A stretch of 64,000 nucleotides of DNA from Lewinellaceae bacterium (GCA_016710765.1 JADJUJ010000022.1:44473-108472), one strand, 5' to 3'. Positions 1 through 10,539 are shown, numbered from the stretch's first letter. Numbers and translations: made by a program. The notes: a model not told the origin generated them from the sequence alone.

Positions 1-1
1 C

Positions 2-418
2 TACCGCTACATCCTTAAAAGCAGTGATTACGACGTTGTATCGCTCGCAGATGAGGTGAAATTTGCCGAGTCGTTTGTGAGCTTGCAACGCACCCGATTT
101 GAGCAGGGTTTCGACGTATCCTTTCAAATCCCGGAAGATTGTGGTCAAAGAAAGATTGTACCCGTTACGTTGCAAAATTTGCTGGAAAATGCCATCAAGC
201 ACAACATCATTGACCCTGAAACGCCGCTTATCGTGGAGGTCTCCGTAGAAGATGAATGCCTGGTCGTGCGCAATAATTTACAGCGCAAAAAGTACATCGA
301 AACCAGCAACGGGAAAGGCCTGCACCATCTCCAAACCTTTTACAGTTACCTGACCGACAGGGCAATTGTTATCCACGAAACATCGGAATTTTTTGAGATC
401 AGGATTCCGCTCCTTTGA
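2..418 (+). CDS. LytS/YpdA-type sensor histidine kinase, 3' part only
   Basis: The reading frame is open from base 2 and ends in TGA at 416-418, so only about 138 C-terminal residues are visible. The segment starts with the conserved YRYIL...LADEVKFAESFVSLQRTRF stretch of the His_kinase (PF06580) family, followed by a HATPase core with the N-box NLLENAIKHN and a G-box GKGLHHL. These membrane kinases phosphorylate LytTR-type response regulators, and a LytTR regulator lies 2.1 kb downstream on the same strand, making it a likely partner. The sensor and membrane region lies outside the window. Confidence 0.85.
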   Translation, partial: YRYILKSSDYDVVSLADEVKFAESFVSLQRTRFEQGFDVSFQIPEDCGQRKIVPVTLQNLLENAIKHNIIDPETPLIVEVSVEDECLVVRNNLQRKKYIETSNGKGLHHLQTFYSYLTDRAIVIHETSEFFEIRIPLL

Positions 419-536
419 TACTTCCTACGGTTCAATAAAAGTTTGCCACGGCTCGTGCTGCAAAATTTGAAGCAGGGAGGGGATGCCCGCATTTTTGCAT
501 TGTCAATTAAAATTTTAAACTAAATTTTATAAAACA

Positions 537-1141
537 ATGCAACATCTAAAAGCTATCCTCGTCTGTTTTTCCCTGGTTCTCGGAACCGCCACCCTTAATG
601 CTCAAATGTACCTAAAGGGCCAGCAGGACCTGCACCTTGGTATCGGAATCGGCACCACCTTGTATGGCAGTGCTTACCACAGCATTTTACCTCCGCTGAA
701 TGTCTCCTACGAAAAAGGCATTACCAACAACATAGGCATCGGCGGCTACCTCGGTTACGCCGCTTCCCGCTACAACTACGGTTACGCCAACGTGGATTAC
801 TTCTGGCGCTACAACTATGTGATCCTGGGTGCTCGCGGCGCTTACCACTATGATTTGTTCAAAAAGCCCAACTTGGATACTTACGGTGGTTTGATGCTTG
901 GCTTCACCTTTGCCAATGCGCGTTTTCACACCAACGATTCTCAAATCAATGAGTCCGCTTATTCCTCTCCCGGCGCCAGTGGTGTAGCCTTTCAGGCTTT
1001 CTCGGCGCGCGCTACCAATTCAAACCCAAATTCGGTGCCTATGCAGAACTGGGCTACGGGGTTTCTTATCTCAACTTAGGTTTGAGAATAAAATTTAATG
1101 AAATCAACCACCTATTCCTTTTCCTCAGCACTTCATATTAA
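537..1141 (+). CDS. Outer-membrane beta-barrel protein (frameshifted)
   Basis: An N-terminal signal peptide ending ...LNAQ is followed by alternating Gly/aromatic strands (LHLGIGIGTTLYG, IGIGGYLGYAAS, VILGARGAYHY, YGGLMLGFTFA) typical of Bacteroidota porin-like barrels of about 180-200 residues. The frame as read ends at 1079, but reading continues in the next frame from about base 1000 with GARYQFKPKFGAYAELGYGVSYLNLGLRIKF, the expected closing strands. One missing C near 1000 explains the break. A second missing T near 1096 would give the usual terminal Phe followed by stop; otherwise the frame runs to 1141. Ligand unknown. Confidence 0.7.
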
Positions 1142-1177
1142 ACCAACACTTGAACATTTAAAATAAAAAATAAAATC

Positions 1178-1969
1178 ATGAAAAAATTGCTGTTTTTCCT
1201 CGTTTTAGGAACCTTTATAATGCAATCCTGTCACAAGGATAATATGGAAGAAGCAAAAGTTACACCATCCCCCGATCCCTCGGTGCCGGCAACGCAAAAA
1301 CGCCTCGTATCTGTGCAATACCAATATCCGGGGGATGCGCCAAGCACTGAAAGTTTTGAATACGATGCGCTCGGCCGTGTTGTCAAATACGACGATGGCG
1401 AAGACATTGCTACCACCATTTATTCTGGAAATCAAATTGAAATCACGGAAATTCGGAGTACAGAAAATAACCGGGAGGTATTCCATTTTACCGGTCTTCT
1501 GGATGCAGCAGGTCGTGTAATAGGTGGTACCGCCACATCAAATTACAACATCAACACAGTTAACCAACGGGTGATAAGCCTAGAATACGACGCAAACGGA
1601 TATCTTAAAAAAGCCACAATGACCGTCGACGATGGCAACGCTTATGAGAATTTTTATACCTGGCAGAATGGTAATTTGGCCAAAGTTGAAAATTACACTA
1701 ATGGCGTAAAAAGTTCAACGAACTTGTACAAATACGGATCGACGAACCCGGACCGTACACCCTACACGCCCTTTTCTTTTTTACCGGGCTGCGTGCCTAA
1801 CGGAAAGAAAAATACGCAGATGTGGACCTCCTACACCAGCAAATATGATGGTTCACCAGACTTTACAGGCACCGCCATTCCTACTTACGATGCAGAAGGG
1901 TACAACAAAAGCACCCTTTACGAATATTCTAACGGCAATTCCATCACCTATAATTACAATTTTAAATAG
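1178..1969 (+). CDS. Lipoprotein with YD-like repeats
   Basis: The 263-residue protein starts with a lipoprotein signal (MKKLLFFLVLGTFIMQSC, Cys18 as the lipidated residue). The mature part contains several weak repeats of the form FEYDALGRVVKYDDG, LEYDANGYLKKATMT and LYEYSNGNSITYNY, which resemble single RHS/YD units and occur in DUF4595-like lipoproteins of Bacteroidota. No catalytic motif is visible. It is probably surface- or periplasm-facing. Function unknown. Confidence 0.7.
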   Translation: MKKLLFFLVLGTFIMQSCHKDNMEEAKVTPSPDPSVPATQKRLVSVQYQYPGDAPSTESFEYDALGRVVKYDDGEDIATTIYSGNQIEITEIRSTENNREVFHFTGLLDAAGRVIGGTATSNYNINTVNQRVISLEYDANGYLKKATMTVDDGNAYENFYTWQNGNLAKVENYTNGVKSSTNLYKYGSTNPDRTPYTPFSFLPGCVPNGKKNTQMWTSYTSKYDGSPDFTGTAIPTYDAEGYNKSTLYEYSNGNSITYNYNFK

Positions 1970-2132
1970 CGTTGTTGCGATGGAAGGCTTTGAGCCTTGA
2001 CAATTGGCATTCTTCCGGGCAAAGCCAAAGCCCATTTACTTCGAGGCCATCCCAAAACGCTTCAATTGAAATATGCCACACCTGATTAAAAACGATATTA
2101 AAGCAAAGATGACATTCCCTACCTTGCAGCAT

Positions 2133-2540
2133 ATGGCGCTCACCGACCGACAAATTCGTCTCGTTCAGAAATCCTGGCGGCTGCTACGCGACATCGATCC
2201 GCAGGTGGTTGGCGACCTTTTTTACTCCAAATTGTTCCTGGATCACCCGGAGGTACGCGCGATGTTTCCGAAGGATCTCAAAATGCAACACCAGAAATTG
2301 CTCGACATGATCAGCAAGGTAGTTGCCCGCCTCGATCACCTTGGCGATATGAACGGGGAAATCAAGGAAATGGGCAAGCGCCACGAAGGTTACGGTGTGT
2401 TGCCGCATCATTACGGTTGGGTAGGGAGTGCATTGCTTTGGACCATCAAAAACGGGATGAATAAGGAATGGAGTCCGGAATTGGAGGAAGCATGGACCGT
2501 TTGTTACACCAATTTGGTAGAACTCATGTTGGAAGCCTGA
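2133..2540 (+). CDS. Globin-family haem protein
   Basis: The ATG at 2133 gives a 135-residue single-domain globin beginning MALTDRQIRLVQKSW; an upstream in-frame ATG at 2073 would add 20 residues without globin character. Family features are the A-helix LVQKSWRLL, the C/CD region LFLDHPEVRAMFPKD and the proximal haem His in KRHEGYGV of helix F, followed by a G-helix VGSALLWTIKNGM. Such bacterial globins bind O2 or NO. It ends 14 bp before a LytTR regulator on the same strand, suggesting co-transcription and perhaps a sensory link, which is inference. Confidence 0.85.
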   Translation: MALTDRQIRLVQKSWRLLRDIDPQVVGDLFYSKLFLDHPEVRAMFPKDLKMQHQKLLDMISKVVARLDHLGDMNGEIKEMGKRHEGYGVLPHHYGWVGSALLWTIKNGMNKEWSPELEEAWTVCYTNLVELMLEA

Positions 2541-2554
2541 AAAAAACGAAAGGT

Positions 2555-3325
2555 ATGAATGCAGTAATCATAGAGGACGAGTCCCTGATTGCCCGCGAAT
2601 TGCAGGCTAAGATCATGGCTGTGGCTCCGGACCTGAAAATCACCGCTGTCCTGCCCAGTGTAAAAACAGCCAATCGCTGGTTTCTGGAAAATGCAGAACC
2701 GGACATGATCTTTGCAGACATCCAGCTCAGCGATGGCGTAAGTTTTGAGATACTGGAGCGCTATCAATTCAAATGTCCGGTGGTTTTTACGACGGCATAC
2801 GACGAATATGCGCTCAAGGCCTTCCGTGTTAACGGCATCGATTACCTGCTCAAACCAGTTGATACAGAGGATTTGAAACGAGCCATAGAAAAGGCAAGTG
2901 CCATTGTGGAAAGTAAATCGCCCTATCCAAGTGATATTCAGCAATTGCTGTCGATGATGGCCCAACCGCAAAAGAATGTGCCGGCTTACAAAGAAAAATT
3001 TGTGGTAAAAGTCAAGAACAATTGGTTGCCTGTTTTGACCAAAGACATTGCCTGCTTTTACCGCGACAATTTCAATTACCTGCTGACTTTTTCAGGAGAA
3101 AAATACATGCTAGATTTCGTCACGCTGGAGGAAATCGAAGAATTGCTCAACCCCGAATGTTATTTCCGCGCCAACCGCCAAAGTATCGTCCACATTGATG
3201 CCATCCAAAGCATCAAACCACATGAAAACCAAAAACTCTCGCTCACGCTCAAGCCACCTGTTAAGATGGTTTTGGACGTGAGCCGAGAGAAGGCGCCGGG
3301 TTTCAAGCGTTGGTTTGAGCGCTAA
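2555..3325 (+). CDS. LytTR-family response regulator
   Basis: ATG at 2555 (MNAVIIEDESL) is chosen because an earlier start would overlap the globin and add a non-homologous tail. The 256-residue protein has a receiver domain (residues 1-125: acidic ED at 7-8, phosphoacceptor D55 in FADIQLSDG, T-A-Y at the switch, Lys in YLLKPVD) and a LytTR DNA-binding domain (about 150-250; FVVKVKNNWLPV, RANRQSIVHIDAI). It probably receives phosphate from the LytS-type kinase at the start of the window and controls transcription. Confidence 0.9.
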   Translation: MNAVIIEDESLIARELQAKIMAVAPDLKITAVLPSVKTANRWFLENAEPDMIFADIQLSDGVSFEILERYQFKCPVVFTTAYDEYALKAFRVNGIDYLLKPVDTEDLKRAIEKASAIVESKSPYPSDIQQLLSMMAQPQKNVPAYKEKFVVKVKNNWLPVLTKDIACFYRDNFNYLLTFSGEKYMLDFVTLEEIEELLNPECYFRANRQSIVHIDAIQSIKPHENQKLSLTLKPPVKMVLDVSREKAPGFKRWFER

Positions 3326-3333
3326 AGTCCAGC

Positions 3334-4632
3334 TTATTGCCGGATATTATTTAGCTCTGTTTCTAATTCATTTTTCGCATTAGATTCAGCAGTTGTTAAT
3401 GTATTATTTAAAAGGTTGTTTTGTTCATACGGGTCATTGGTTAAATGATACATTTCCTCATTTCCGACTGCATCTTTAATAATCTTATATTGTCCATTGC
3501 TTATTGTCCATGAATCCTTTGTTCCATCGTTCAATTCAGCGTACTGAAATTCTCTAATAGTAGAAGATTGAGAAAGTAATGATTTAAAACTTTTACTATC
3601 CTTGTACTGAGCTACATTTATGCCTGCTATTTCAGAGATAGTTGTAAAAAGGTCGGTTCCTGTTATCAAATTATCATCTGTTCCCTTACGGGAAACTTCT
3701 TTTCCTGAAATAAACATAGGAACGTTTATTCCTCCTTGATACAAAGTGTTTTTTACGGTGGAACTTGTATAAGGACTTTGAGCCACTTGGCTTGGTGTGC
3801 CATTGTCTCCTATAAAGATTATGATTGTATTCTCCTTTTCATTTTCAGGAATATTATCTAATATTCTACCAATTTGATAATCCATAGCTTCTATAGCTGC
3901 CATATAATAAGGTGTGGGATCCATTCCAGTGGTGTAAGCAGGTAAAGTACTTTGACTATGCATATTACTTGGGGGAACATGAAACGGAGTATGGGGAGCA
4001 TTGTAGGCAAGCCATAAGAACCAAGGTTTGGATTGTTCGTTTATCCAATCAATAGACAAATCGGTAAATACTTCTGTAGCATATTTCGTTTGTAAGCTAC
4101 TGGTACCATCTTCGGTTAGTTGCCATTGATAATAATCATCAACAGCACCACGAATCAAACCTGCATAATAATCAATGCCGAATGATTCTGGATTTACACT
4201 TGTATTGTTGCCAGACAAATGCCATTTGCCTACGACAGCAGAAGCATACTTATTATTCGTATTAGTACTAATGTACTTTTGTAAAGTAACTTCTGACGTA
4301 GATAAAACATCTCCTACTCCTTTTATACCCGTTCGATACCCATATTTTCCTGTAATAATCGAGCCTCTAGTAGGTGTACATGTGGGGTTTACCCAAAAAT
4401 TGTTAAAGGTTAATCCTTTATTTCTAATGGCATCAATGTTTGGTGTATTGGGTTTTATGCTTCCTTCTGTAAAACCATTAATAGCATCTTTACCTAAATC
4501 ATCGGCTATGATCAGCAAAATATTAGGAGATTCATTGGTTGGAAAAATACCATCAGAACCTTTTGAACAAAATGAGAGTATTGAAATAAGTGATATTGCA
4601 AATAGCAGTAATATTAAATTCGCTTTTTTCAT
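3334..4632 (-). CDS. Type I sulfatase, lipoprotein (family S1)
   Basis: The 432-residue protein has a lipoprotein signal (Cys22 in SILSFC). The metal-binding pair IIADDLG (D44, D45) and the signature CTPTRGSIITGK mark it as a formylglycine-dependent sulfatase. C85 should be oxidised to formylglycine, and CxTxR rather than CxAxR is acceptable for the family. It hydrolyses sulfate esters, probably of polysaccharides at the cell surface. It lies 12 bp downstream of the YHYH-protein gene on the same strand, so they form an operon. No anaerobic maturase or FGE gene is visible nearby. The pair is markedly more AT-rich than the flanking regulator gene. Confidence 0.9.
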   Translation of the reverse strand: MKKANLILLLFAISLISILSFCSKGSDGIFPTNESPNILLIIADDLGKDAINGFTEGSIKPNTPNIDAIRNKGLTFNNFWVNPTCTPTRGSIITGKYGYRTGIKGVGDVLSTSEVTLQKYISTNTNNKYASAVVGKWHLSGNNTSVNPESFGIDYYAGLIRGAVDDYYQWQLTEDGTSSLQTKYATEVFTDLSIDWINEQSKPWFLWLAYNAPHTPFHVPPSNMHSQSTLPAYTTGMDPTPYYMAAIEAMDYQIGRILDNIPENEKENTIIIFIGDNGTPSQVAQSPYTSSTVKNTLYQGGINVPMFISGKEVSRKGTDDNLITGTDLFTTISEIAGINVAQYKDSKSFKSLLSQSSTIREFQYAELNDGTKDSWTISNGQYKIIKDAVGNEEMYHLTNDPYEQNNLLNNTLTTAESNAKNELETELNNIRQ

Positions 4633-4644
4633 CTACTTGTTTTT

Positions 4645-5583
4645 TTATTGTGGTGTTCCCTTGAAACAACCAATATTATAAGGAAAATCATACGTCCAAT
4701 GGTAATGATACAAATTAATCATTTGACCATCCCAAAGAACAGGGTGTATATGACCATGACACTCGTCCAAATCTGCTGATGTGAGCAATTCTCCATCTTC
4801 TCCATAAGGTCCGTAAATACCAAAACCATCTAACATATACCCCATAAGCGCGGAGTGTTGTCCATGTTCATGAGGGTGAATATGATCTTGAAGGTCTTGT
4901 GCTGGAAAATGATAATGGTATCTTTCTGTACCATCTGTATGACCACCAAATCTGTCTAATATTTCGTGTGCTGCAGCATCATTCCCAAGTGTTGATGCTC
5001 CATGATATATGGCACTTCCGCTGAGTGAGATACCAGAAGGACCGAAAGGCACACAACTTGGTTCTGCTGCTATTTCAGGTATTGCTGGAAAAACATAAAG
5101 AACTTGATGTTCGGTAATAATATTCGGATTTCCGTCGTATTGATATGCTATACTGCCAGGTTGAATGGGGAAAATACCTGTAGGGTGGCTTGGTAGCGCA
5201 TTTCCTGTTATGATGCGATTGCCATTTCCATCTAAAGTGGCATTGAATTCACTTATCCAGGTAACATTTCCTTGCACCTGTGGTTTTTTGGTATAATCCC
5301 AGGTTCCATCAGGATTTGTCCAGTCGCTGGCATCCGAGTTTCCGGCGCCATTTGAAGGAAGACCACAAAGCCATAAAGACAAAAAATCTGGCTGGGGATT
5401 TCCTTGATTTCTGATCAAAATATTAGTAGGTGCAGTGCCACCAAAAGGTAAATGAGTAAGGTCAGGAGTATCGGGGTTGTTAGGGTCAACCTTATCATTA
5501 GACTTTTTACAACCAATAATTGTTAATGAAGCAATTACAAAACAAATTTGAATCACTTGGAGTGAGCGCTTTAATTTTATCAT
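4645..5583 (-). CDS. YHYH-domain lipoprotein
   Basis: The 312-residue lipoprotein has its signal ending LTIIGC (Cys25). The C-terminal half is very rich in His and matches the YHYH family (PF14240): RYHYHFPAQDLQDHIHPHEHGQH, DGFGIYGPYGE, DECHGHIHP and a terminal NLYHYHWTYDFPYNIGCFKG. The clustered His residues suggest metal binding, but no activity has been assigned to my knowledge. It is the first gene of a two-gene unit with the sulfatase, suggesting a shared role in degrading sulfated glycans. Confidence 0.85.
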   Translation of the reverse strand: MIKLKRSLQVIQICFVIASLTIIGCKKSNDKVDPNNPDTPDLTHLPFGGTAPTNILIRNQGNPQPDFLSLWLCGLPSNGAGNSDASDWTNPDGTWDYTKKPQVQGNVTWISEFNATLDGNGNRIITGNALPSHPTGIFPIQPGSIAYQYDGNPNIITEHQVLYVFPAIPEIAAEPSCVPFGPSGISLSGSAIYHGASTLGNDAAAHEILDRFGGHTDGTERYHYHFPAQDLQDHIHPHEHGQHSALMGYMLDGFGIYGPYGEDGELLTSADLDECHGHIHPVLWDGQMINLYHYHWTYDFPYNIGCFKGTPQ

Positions 5584-5629
5584 TTATTGTATATTTAGTT
5601 GTCTGTTGGATTGTCTAAATGCAAAAAGG

Positions 5630-5733
5630 TTTAATCTGGTAGGGCCTTTATTAAATTGGCTACAACGTTACAAATCATCATAGTTGCTGACGCGAGAAGG
5701 CCCTTATCGCTTATACAGCGTTGTATTGTCTGT
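5630..5733 (-). repeat. Cassette-type 3' recombination-site-like inverted repeat
   Basis: Downstream of the methyltransferase gene (minus strand) the sequence contains TACAACGCTGTATAAGC and, about 45 bases later, TTTGTAACGTTGTAGCC. TACAACG and CGTTGTA are exact inverted partners. Together with an AACGTTAGCC core just upstream of the same gene (about 6524-6533), this resembles the core-gene-attC layout of integron cassettes in Bacteroidota. The match to the canonical GTTRRRY core is imperfect, so the assignment is tentative. Confidence 0.3.
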
Positions 5734-6509
5734 TTATTTGTCTTTTATGGTTCCTAACAAGTAGAGCACAACACCTGGTCCAGACTTTATTTTACCGATT
5801 TCCCAGTCATAATTTTCTGTTTCGTCCAGAGTGGAAACCAAGGCATTCATTTCTTGTACAGAGTATGTTCGAAGCGATGAAACAACTCCGTCCCATAATA
5901 CAAACAGCGGCACAATCGGAATTAAATAGGTGAAAACAATTCTTCCGATTTTGAACGGTCTTATAAACGGTGTGGTGAAAAGGACACTTAGTGGAGACAA
6001 TAACATAGCCAAAATGCTCGGAACACTTCTTTCCTGCGCTTCAAAAATTGCAATTGAACTACTTGAATTAATTGCATTTTGTAAAATTTGTTTTGCGTCA
6101 TTTGGTCTGAAATGGTGCAAGGATAAAAATTGAGTTCTCAATCCTTTTAGTTCGCTTGGTACGTTTCTTGCATCAATAGATTTTTCTATGTAGTCAAAAC
6201 TGTCCGATTGTTCTTTTGTAAACTCAAAGGCAGAAATGTTGGGGTAATAGTCGGTCAGAATGAATTTTAAGTCTGGAATGTCTTTTTTAATTCGGAGTTT
6301 AACCAAATGAGTCCGCCGCCGCCGCCAGATCCGAGATCAATTATTTGATTGGTTCGGCTTTTTTTCAAACCTTTTTCAATGATGGGAATGATCGGTTTGT
6401 ACAATTTTGTTTTGTTGGATAAAAACTGTAGGAAGTCGGTTCCGTAGTTTCTTAAAAAAGTTGGAAACCATTTTTGGTCTTCAAATTCAAATAAATGTAT
6501 TCTTTTCAT
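5734..6509 (-). CDS. Class I SAM-dependent methyltransferase (frameshifted)
   Basis: The N-terminal part (from ATG at 6509: MKRIHLFEFEDQKWFP) carries the SAM-binding loop IIDLGSGGGG. The C-terminal part continues in a second frame with DIPDLKFILTDYYPN (the acidic D at the end of strand 2), SLHHFRPNDAKQIL and two hydrophobic segments around LAMLLSPLSVLF and VFTYLIPIVPLFVLW. An A6 run near 6296 that should be A7 joins both frames exactly into one protein of about 258 residues (SELKK-DIPDLKF). Substrate unknown. AT-rich, and flanked by cassette-like sequences. Confidence 0.75.
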
Positions 6510-6677
6510 TGTATTTGTTTTTGTGGGCTAACGTTCTGATTACGCTCTAAGTTGGCAACAGGTGCTGTGTTTTGCCGATGCCTAAACGGAGCATCGCAAA
6601 TATAAAGATTTGCACATGTATTCAATTAAATCTAATATGGATTCCACAGTAACCCACTGGCCAGGTCGAACCAACCC

Positions 6678-8100
6678 CTACCGCCCAAGTTTTTCCATTT
6701 CCAGCAATACCTGGGCTTTTACGATGATGAGTATCGCAATGTCATCGGGGCGTACCCAGATTTTTTGTGGCTTAAAATCCCAATCTTCAATCGTCAGATC
6801 TATTTTTTTCCCTGCGCGCCCGCGCTCGATGCCGCGCATGATGTCGTCTGGAATTTTACCAATTAGTTCGGACAAAGGCATGCTGAGTTCCTTTTCTATT
6901 TGTTCTTTGAAATTGCTGTGCAACAACCAGTCGGCACCGGCTAAAAGTGCTTCGCCCGTAACGACCTCGAAATCAAAATTTTTGATCACCATTTTCTGTG
7001 AATCCGGCTCATACCTGGGTTCGCCCCGAAAATAGATGTCGCCTTTTGTATCGCCGCGCACTTTCATGTGCAGGACCAGGTCCTTTCCACAGCCCCATAT
7101 TTCTGCGGTTTTCACTTTGATGCTGTGGTTCCCAAACTTGTACTCCTTATTTGCCAGCTTTTGTTGAATCACCGTGCTAATCTCTCCGTACGAAATTTCA
7201 GAAAGCATATACACATAGGCTTCATTGGGCAATTCCGACCGTTTTACAAGGGGCGGCAAAATGGAATCAATCGTATAATCGGGGTTTGCACTTACCAGGG
7301 TCTCGGTCGTTGCAGAGATACGGCCCTGAACCATCAGGTTTGCCCCCTCGGTGGTAATGGTCCCCATTTCAAATTGTATCGGGTGGATTTTTAGCCAAAC
7401 CAGCCTTTCTTTACGGTTGATAACTATCGGTTTTTGAATATTCTGCCATACCCGGCTCATGCCTCGATAGAGGTGGACTATGGAGCGAATTTTTCCATCC
7501 ATCTTATCCTGTACCTGCGGCATCTCTTTGAGGAGCCTCCGGTCAACCATTTTTTTTAAATTGATGAGCCCACCTAAAGTTTTTACATCGCTGAGCCATT
7601 CAAAGGAGACAAATTTGGTTTGAGGCTGCAACTTCCAGTCTTCACCAATATCCAGGGTGGTTTCAAAGGTTATAAGCAGGCTGAATTCTGTTTTGAGCGA
7701 AAGCGCATTTGTAAAAGGCAAGGCATTTTTATCAATGATTTGTCGTTCAACCAGTACATGCAATGGCAACTGATACCTGGCCACCTGGTTGTTAAAAGCC
7801 ACCTTGATTTTTCCAAGGCGCGTAATTTTCAGTTTTAAATTGTCTTTTTTGCCTTCCTTGTTTGCATTGTCGAAATCATCATCGTCCACAATGTCGGCTT
7901 CTACTGCTTCGTTCATCTTTTCCTCGATCAAGTGAAAGGGAATGACCAGCGGGGTGCTGAGGAAGGAAGTGTCTTTGGGTATATCGATGTATTGATCCTC
8001 GCAGGAAGTCGCTCCGTCTTGATGTTGTGGCAGGCAAAATGCGCGAAACTGAGGAGAAAAAGCGCAAGAGACCAATACCGCTTAGCAAAGCAGGTAGCAT
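6678..8100 (-). CDS. DUF4403-family lipoprotein (frameshifted)
   Basis: The long uninterrupted part (LVIPFHLIEEKMNEAVEADIVDDDDFD... to ...PDDIAILIIVKAQVLLEMEKLGR) is the DUF4403 family of roughly 470-500 residues. Two one-base losses separate it from its signal peptide: a C in ACCC near 7984 (giving NTSIYPKDTSF) and a T near 8086. Restoring both gives a clean lipoprotein start at 8100, MLPAFAKRYWSLALF followed by LLSFAHFAC. The protein is probably anchored in the envelope; function unknown. It lies 115 bp downstream of tamL on the same strand, so it may belong to the same transcript. Confidence 0.7.
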
Positions 8101-8215
8101 CTGTGTCGGTGTTTTGGCGTACCCTTGTTATCCTGCTGTAAAACATTGAAAAGCGCATGCTTTTGTATGATTTAATGATTTGTTGGTCGCCAGGAAACAC
8201 GTTATTCCAAGGTTC

Positions 8216-10536
8216 CTAAAACGGGTACCCAAAAGAAAAATTCCAATTCAAATTCTCCTTCCGCCAATTGCTGCTGCCGAAGTGCAACTGGTCGCCCACC
8301 CAGCGTTCGCCTGTAGGGAGGTAGGGCTTGGACAGTGGAAACGCCACATCGAGCCGCAAGACAAAAAAGCCAAGATTGACCCGAAGCCCCACACCTGTGC
8401 CCGCCGCCAACTCGCGGTAAAAACCATTCAATCGGAACTGGGAGGCTTCCGTAGCATCGGGGCCAGAAGTAAGCCAGATATTCCCGGCATCCAGGAACAC
8501 TGCCAATTCAGGGTACTTGCCCAAAGGCATCCTGTATTCCAGGCTGCTCTCTATCAGGAGATTACCCGTGTAATTACTCACAGAAAGCGTGTTGCTGCTC
8601 GTGTCACGCGCCTGAGCACCCGGCCCGATGGTACGTGGGGCAAAAGCCCTGACGCTGGAGGCTCCACCAATAATATAGCGGTCGAGCAAAGCGATTGTTC
8701 CGCCAGCGCGCAGGGGAATGCCGGCCCCAACGGCCACTCGCATCGCCAACATATTTCGCGCATCGGTTTTTTGGTACTGCCGGTAATCCGTTTCAATAAA
8801 AAAGTTCCGCGGACTGGCGAGTTTGTAATCCGCCGGCAGGTATTTATTCTTGCTATACCCGCTTATCTGGGCGGCAAATCGCTGGCGGAAATAATGGGTT
8901 AATCGCCTGGCGGGGCCTAAACGCTCATCCAAAGAAAAAGTATAGTTGGGCTTATATTCCAAAAAGGTCAGCAGCGAAGCGGAAGTACCGGTGGTATCGG
9001 TAGGGATACCCGCTATTACTTTTTGGCGCACCAGGTCCTTGTTGATGGTCGAAAATTGCAAGCCCAGATTGAGCGGATTAATTTCCTGGGTGATCGAGCC
9101 ATTGCGCTGGTTTTTCCACGAATAACCAGCCTCCCCCGAAACCCGCTGTAAACTCAAGCGGAAGGGGCCCAATTCCGGCAAATCGTATTTGAACCAATTG
9201 GTTTCATGCCGCATACTAATGGCGGTGGTGCTAAAAGAACGCTGGTCTTTGGGCTGAAAAAAAACAAGACGGGGCAAACTCAGGTGCGCGGCAGCATTAC
9301 TGACAATGAAATCCTGAAAAGCAAAATTGTCCTTGTTGGTGCGAAGGTAAGCGCCATTCAGCGCAAGCCGAAGGGCTTCCGCGCCACCAAAAGATTGCGG
9401 TGGTTGTACGCTACACCGGTTCGGGCGCCAAAGTAAAACCTGCGGAAAATATCCCGGACACGGTGCTTTCTACCTTTTGAGGGCGAAATGGCGTAAGGTA
9501 AATGCGCGCATCGAGCAGCGAATCAGCCAGGGGCGACACATCGAAGCGAATGTTGATGAATTTATAAATATTCAGGTTCAGCAGGCGATAAATGGTCGAC
9601 TTATAGGCCGCATTGGAATACAGTTCGCCGCAACGGAGCTTTATATGCTGGTTAATAACCGAGGGCTTGGTACGCAGATGATGGTAAACGTAGCTGGGGC
9701 AATTCAGGCCCAGAGTGTCCGTCTCCTTTTTTGTTTCAGCCTTCTCACTGGCCAAATCATAATCAGGGAATACGGTAATGGTGCTGATTTCGTAGCGCTG
9801 TCGTTCCCTGGCGTTTGTTTCACGCTTAATACGCAAACTTAGGTTTAATGAACCGGGAGGGTGTAAGGTGTCGGCTTCAAAAAGCAGGTTGTCTGGCGTG
9901 AAAAAGTACCAGCCCCGGTTCCGTAAGGTGTCGGAAATCCGCTGGCGTTCCGCAAGGAGGTTTTCCAGCTGGTAATAATCGCCTGGCTTCAGCAGGGATT
10001 TTGACTGCATGGCAGCGATCGTAGTGGTGATGCGGCTGGAATCACTCGGGTAGTTGATGTGGTCAATTCTTTTGCGATCTGCTTGTACCATTACCTGGTA
10101 CACTATTTGGGCTTTACGTTTTTTAAATTCTGTCTTTGATTCCACATCTATGTTGAAATACCCATCATTTCCGGCCCTTTCCTCCAATAACTCCCGATGA
10201 CGGTTGGCAATATTGGGTTCATACAGGACCGGTTTTTCACCCAACTTGTTCGCGATGAACGTTCCAAAACTCTTTTCACGGCTATTTTTAAACAGGTGAT
10301 ACAAGACCAGTTGGGGTCGCATCCACAAGATGTTTTTATTTGGACGCGGCAGGATAACTGCTTTTTTAAGTTGGATTTCGGAGCCTGGTCGACCATTCTT
10401 TATCAGATTTTTCGATTTTTATTTTCGCCCCTGTATACAGCCGCTCTCCTTCTACCAGTCGGCCCGTACCCGTGCAGCCCGACCCATATACCAGCCAGGT
10501 CAATGCTACAGCGTAAAGGATCAAACGTGTTTTCAT
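8216..10536 (-). CDS. tamL: TamL: lipidated Omp85/BamA-family translocation protein (frameshifted)
   Basis: The start at 10536 gives a lipoprotein signal (MKTRLILYAVALTWLVYGSGC), the mark of TamL rather than TamA. POTRA-like segments follow, then a Bac_surface_Ag barrel with NHRNLFGGAE, the lid-loop-like GGASSVRAFAPRTIGPG, YRMPLGKYPELAVFLDAGNIW and a terminal FGYPF. One-base losses in T runs near 9376 and 9429 and a one-base indel near 10386 split it; restoring them yields continuous homology of about 775 residues. ATG lies 3 bp after the tamB stop, so the genes are coupled. TamL and TamB together insert outer-membrane or surface proteins. Confidence 0.85.
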
Positions 10537-10539
10537 ATC

